A stretch of 18,529 nucleotides of DNA from F-183 sp036502165 (GTDB taxonomy: Bacteria; Acidobacteriota; Terriglobia; Bryobacterales; Bryobacteraceae): the NCBI GenBank assembly GCA_036502165.1, contig DASXZC010000139.1, forward strand, positions 1 to 18,529. The letters run 5' to 3'. A model generated the notes under the pieces. It did no database searches and was not told the DNA's origin. It was given only the letters and a program-made list of their open reading frames with translations. Shown here in pieces: positions 15,520 to 18,529 of the stretch. Position numbers and translations under genes: made by a program. Position 1 is the first letter of the stretch. The number at the start of each line of letters is the position of its first letter.

Positions 15520-16239
15520 TCAGTTTAAGCCGTCGAGCATTGACGCTATCTGTTGACGCACCTGTTCGGTAACCCGTTCCCGATCTTTCAAAGTCAGGTT
15601 CGCCGTCGCGACGGGTTCGCCGACCCGGATCGTCACTTTGCCTGCCTTCACAATGCCGGAATGAATAGGAACGACCGCCCGCGTTCCGCTGATGGCGACG
15701 GGAATAATCGGCACTCCCGCTTTGATGGCGATGTATGCGCCACCTTCTTTGAACGGCTTCAACTCGCCATCAGGCGTGCGTCCGCCTTCGGGAAAGATCA
15801 ACATCGAAATGCCCTTTTCGCGAATGTTCCTGGCCGCCTCGGTCATCGTCTTGACTGCCGCCCGAGGATCTTCGCGCGGCACAGGAATGTGTCCCGCTCG
15901 CTTCAGGTGCGAGCCCATGAACGGAACTTTGAACAACCCTGACTTCGCCAGAAACCGAAATTGTACCGGAATGCTCGAAAGAATCACCGGCGTATCCATG
16001 TAGCTCGAGTGATTCGACGCGATCACGTAGCTGCCGCCGGGGTCCAATTTGTCGACTCCGACGGCCGTCACTCGCACGCCGGCGACGAACAGGATCATCC
16101 GTGCCCACACGCGCGCGACCGCGATCTGAGCATTGCCGACCGAGTCGAACAGCGAGACGATGAAGCTGATCGTCGCAAAAAATACCGTGCTGACGACGAT
16201 ATAAGGATCAGTAAGAATCAGCGCCCGCAGAACGGCCAT
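15520..16239 (-). CDS. plsC: 1-acyl-sn-glycerol-3-phosphate acyltransferase, PlsC type
   Basis: This 239-residue membrane-associated enzyme has the PlsC motifs in order. NHSSYMD gives the catalytic HX4D (H77, D82), FLAKSGLFKVPFMGSHLKRAG follows at 96-116, FPEGGR at 149-154 binds glycerol phosphate, and VPIIPVAISGT at 176-186 closes the core. One or two hydrophobic N-terminal segments (about 14-31 and 47-60) anchor it in the membrane. The expected reaction is acylation of lysophosphatidate to phosphatidate, the second step of phospholipid synthesis; a role in other lyso-lipids cannot be excluded. The start lies 30 bases after the ADOP permease stop with only a weak GAAG upstream. The S41 protease start is 6 bases downstream. 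Length and motifs are normal for the family. Confidence 0.92.
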   Translation of the reverse strand: MAVLRALILTDPYIVVSTVFFATISFIVSLFDSVGNAQIAVARVWARMILFVAGVRVTAVGVDKLDPGGSYVIASNHSSYMDTPVILSSIPVQFRFLAKSGLFKVPFMGSHLKRAGHIPVPREDPRAAVKTMTEAARNIREKGISMLIFPEGGRTPDGELKPFKEGGAYIAIKAGVPIIPVAISGTRAVVPIHSGIVKAGKVTIRVGEPVATANLTLKDRERVTEQVRQQIASMLDGLN

Positions 16240-16269
16240 CGCTTCAGTGTAAACGACCGAAGCCGCTCA

Positions 16270-18529
16270 TCATTCGTAGCGGAGCACGCTCGAAGGATCG
16301 GTCCGCGCCGCCCGCGAAGCCGGTACCCAACCTGCCAGCAACGCGACCGCCGCCAATCCGACGAAGGCGAGCGCCAGCACCAGCGGATCGTTCGGCGTCA
16401 CGCCGAATAATTGCGATTTGATGTAGCGCGTCAGCCCGAGCGCCGCCGCCATTCCCACCGCGAGTCCGATGCCGACCAGCAGCACGACCTCGCGCAGGAT
16501 CATGCCGACCACATCGCCCTTAGCGGCGCCGAGTGCGATTCGTATGCCGATCTCACGCGATCGCCGGCTCACCAGGTAAGCCATCACTCCGTACAATCCG
16601 ATCACGGCGAGCATCGTGGCGAGGAAGCCGAATACAGCCGAGAGGCTCGCGACGAGGCGTTGCACGACCAGATTCCGGTCGACCTGATCGTCCATCGTGC
16701 GCAGGTCGAAAATCGGAAGATTCGGATCGAGCTTCGTCACTTCCGAACGCACCGCGCGAAACATCGCCTGCGGATCTCCGTTCGTTCTGAGATAGAAGTA
16801 CTGGCTCAGCGAGTACTCGATCTGTCCATAGGGCTGGAACATTTGCCGCCCGATTTGTTCGCTCATGTCGGAGTACTTGAAGTCGCCCACCACGCCGACC
16901 ACTTCGATATCCGCCTTCGTTCCAGGATCGCTGCCGAAGCCGATGTGCAACCCGACCGGATCCCGCCCCTTGAAATACGCGCGAGAAAGAGCTTCGTTGA
17001 TGATCGTGACTTTCTTGCTGGTCATCACATCGCTCCATTCGAAGTCGCGGCCCGCTTTGAGCGGCACGCCGAGAGTCTTGAAATAGGCGGGCGAGATTTT
17101 GTTCTGATAAGCCCAATCATGGCTGCCCTGGCTCGGATCCTGGCCCTCGACCGTAATGCTCGAATCCCAATCGTCGCCCGAGACGATCCCTACGTTCCCG
17201 TAGCCGACCGATTCGACGCCCGGAAGGCTCGCGAGGTTGTCATACAACTGCCGGTAAAAGCCGCGCGTCCGGTCGACCTTATATCCATTCGTCGTCGGAT
17301 CCAATCCGAACGTGACGAGATGGCTGGTGCGGAAGCCGGGATTGAGTTTCTGCAGATTGTGCAGACTGTTCACGAACAGTCCCGCGCCGATCAACAGCAG
17401 CAATGACAGCGTCACCTGCAGCGCGACCAGCGTCTTGCGGAACAACGCGTGCGTGCCACCGACGACAGAACCCGCCTGATCTTTAAGCGTCCCCGCCAAC
17501 TGCGGCTTGGTCGATTGCAGCGCTGGAGCGAGGCCGAACAGCACACCGACCATCACAGAGATCAGCAGGTTGAAAAGGAACACGCGGAAGTCCAAAGAAG
17601 GCGAGATCGTCAAACTCTGTTCCGATGGAATGAAGGCCGCGAACAAGGCCGCGAGGCTCGCCTTCGCGACGATCAATCCCAGCAATCCGGCGACCACCGC
17701 CAGCACTCCGCACTCGACCAGCAGTTGCCGTATGATCTGCCAACGGCTCGCGCCGATCGCCAACCGGACCGCCATTTCTTTCTGCCGCGCCGTCGCACGG
17801 GCGAGCTGCAAGTTGGCGACATTGGCGCACGCGATCAACAGAACGACTCCTACCAGCGCCATCAGCACCCACATCGCCGGCCCCAATTGCTCGCGCATGG
17901 ATGAGAAGCCGGTGCCGCCCGGATACACGTTCATCGTCTGCCGCAGGAACGCGTCGCGATCCTCCTTCGCAGCTTTCGCGAACGCCTTTTCCTTCACTTC
18001 GCCTTCGATGATCTGATGGAACAGCGGAGCCACCGACGCCTTCGCCTGCTCAACCGTCACGCCGGGTTTCAATCGTCCAAAGACCTGCAGGAATCGGAAC
18101 CGCCGGTCTTTCAAGAGATCTGGAACAGGGAACATCGTCAATTGCATCGAGATCGGAACGAAGATCTCAGACGCGTTGCCGACTTCCATTCCGTCGAATC
18201 CGCGCTCGACGACTCCCAGGACCTTGAATGGCACGTTGTTGACGATGATCATCTGATTCACGATCGACGGATCGCCCGCGAAGCGCGACTGCCAGTAGCT
18301 GTAGGTCAGCACCGCCACTGGATTTTCGTTCGGCTTGCCGTCATCCTCAGGCAGCAGCACTCGCCCCACCGCCGGTCCGACGCCGAGCACCTGAAAATAA
18401 TTTCCCGACACCATCCCGGCGCGCACACGTTCGACTTGCCCTTTGAATCCGAGGCTCCCCGTCAGTGAACGCCGCGCGATCAGTCCATCGAAGACCTGCG
18501 CCTTGTCGCGGAAATCTTTATACATCGGA
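16270..18529 (-). CDS. ADOP-family MacB/FtsX-like permease, N-terminus cut off by the window edge
   Basis: The frame is open to the right edge, giving about 752 residues; the first internal Met (18525) is not the start. Full ADOP proteins run to roughly 800-890 residues, so the N-terminal transmembrane helix is probably missing. Two repeats of the MacB layout are visible. The first is a periplasmic domain (about 1-210) followed by FtsX helices with LLIACANVANLQLARATARQ (229-248) and AVRLAIGASRWQIIRQLL (252-269). The second is a periplasmic domain (about 390-610) and a final block with VIGLYGVMAYLVSRRSREIG and GIRIALGAAKGD. The terminal GWVPASRAARTDPSSVLRYE is diagnostic. No ATPase gene lies beside it within the window, as expected for the acidobacterial duplicated orphan permeases. 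Substrate and partner ATPase are unknown. The acyltransferase gene follows after 30 bases. Confidence 0.93.
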   Translation of the reverse strand, partial: PMYKDFRDKAQVFDGLIARRSLTGSLGFKGQVERVRAGMVSGNYFQVLGVGPAVGRVLLPEDDGKPNENPVAVLTYSYWQSRFAGDPSIVNQMIIVNNVPFKVLGVVERGFDGMEVGNASEIFVPISMQLTMFPVPDLLKDRRFRFLQVFGRLKPGVTVEQAKASVAPLFHQIIEGEVKEKAFAKAAKEDRDAFLRQTMNVYPGGTGFSSMREQLGPAMWVLMALVGVVLLIACANVANLQLARATARQKEMAVRLAIGASRWQIIRQLLVECGVLAVVAGLLGLIVAKASLAALFAAFIPSEQSLTISPSLDFRVFLFNLLISVMVGVLFGLAPALQSTKPQLAGTLKDQAGSVVGGTHALFRKTLVALQVTLSLLLLIGAGLFVNSLHNLQKLNPGFRTSHLVTFGLDPTTNGYKVDRTRGFYRQLYDNLASLPGVESVGYGNVGIVSGDDWDSSITVEGQDPSQGSHDWAYQNKISPAYFKTLGVPLKAGRDFEWSDVMTSKKVTIINEALSRAYFKGRDPVGLHIGFGSDPGTKADIEVVGVVGDFKYSDMSEQIGRQMFQPYGQIEYSLSQYFYLRTNGDPQAMFRAVRSEVTKLDPNLPIFDLRTMDDQVDRNLVVQRLVASLSAVFGFLATMLAVIGLYGVMAYLVSRRSREIGIRIALGAAKGDVVGMILREVVLLVGIGLAVGMAAALGLTRYIKSQLFGVTPNDPLVLALAFVGLAAVALLAGWVPASRAARTDPSSVLRYE

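Noticed and set aside
16411..17406. A 331-codon plus-strand frame opposite the permease gene.
   Set aside because: It has no motif and overlaps diagnostic FtsX-like segments on the other strand.
1..18529. Mobile elements, CRISPR arrays, defence or toxin-antitoxin systems, tRNA genes.
   Set aside because: No transposase or integrase motif, no direct-repeat arrays, no small paired toxin-antitoxin frames and no cloverleaf were seen on reading both strands; all sizeable frames are explained by the listed genes or their shadows.

Overview
The window is a densely packed, GC-rich (roughly 60% by eye) chromosomal segment. Its gene content fits Acidobacteriota, most likely the Solibacter/Bryobacter group (class Terriglobia). 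Pointers are an ADOP-type duplicated orphan permease without an adjacent ATPase, several Tat-exported proteins with an RRDF motif, a DUF6807 protein, a GH29 fucosidase and an Ala-rich OmpA-domain protein. The assignment rests on family composition only; there is no rRNA or marker gene. I see no tRNA, rRNA, CRISPR array, transposase, integrase or phage gene. No stretch longer than about 150 bases lacks a gene.

Layout. 1-1291 (minus): a Tat-exported dienelactone-hydrolase-family protein followed by a Tat-exported protein, perhaps redoxin-like, cut by the left edge. 1350-3294 (plus): an exported metal-dependent amidohydrolase and, 4 bases later, a small Fe(II)/2-oxoglutarate oxygenase of the aspartyl/asparaginyl hydroxylase type. 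3284-5917 (minus): an uncharacterised protein with a weakly glycosidase-like organisation, then a Tat-exported DUF362 protein. 5979-7481 (plus): an NPPF-type methyltransferase with helix-turn-helix-like flanks. 7478-11244 (minus): an M3 metallo-oligopeptidase, then an exported coiled-coil OmpA-domain protein. 11346-13103 (plus): an exported alpha-L-fucosidase. 13107-18529 (minus): a close-packed run of ADOP permease (cut by the right edge), PlsC-type acyltransferase, CtpA-type S41 protease and DUF6807 protein.

The genes do not form one pathway. Much of the content is envelope or periplasmic: three Tat substrates, Sec-exported amidohydrolase, fucosidase, S41 protease, DUF6807 protein and OmpA-like protein, and a membrane permease. 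This suits a soil heterotroph that degrades peptides and glycans. The co-directional groups with gaps of 4 to 42 bases are probable operons. Convergent neighbours overlap or nearly touch (3284-3294, 7478-7481, 13104-13106), leaving no room for intergenic terminators.

I found no convincing previously undescribed system. The best leads are a hairpin that pairs the Shine-Dalgarno sequence of the OmpA-like gene with its own complement, the helix-turn-helix/methyltransferase fusion of unknown substrate, the uncharacterised protein paired with DUF362, and the amidohydrolase/oxygenase pair.
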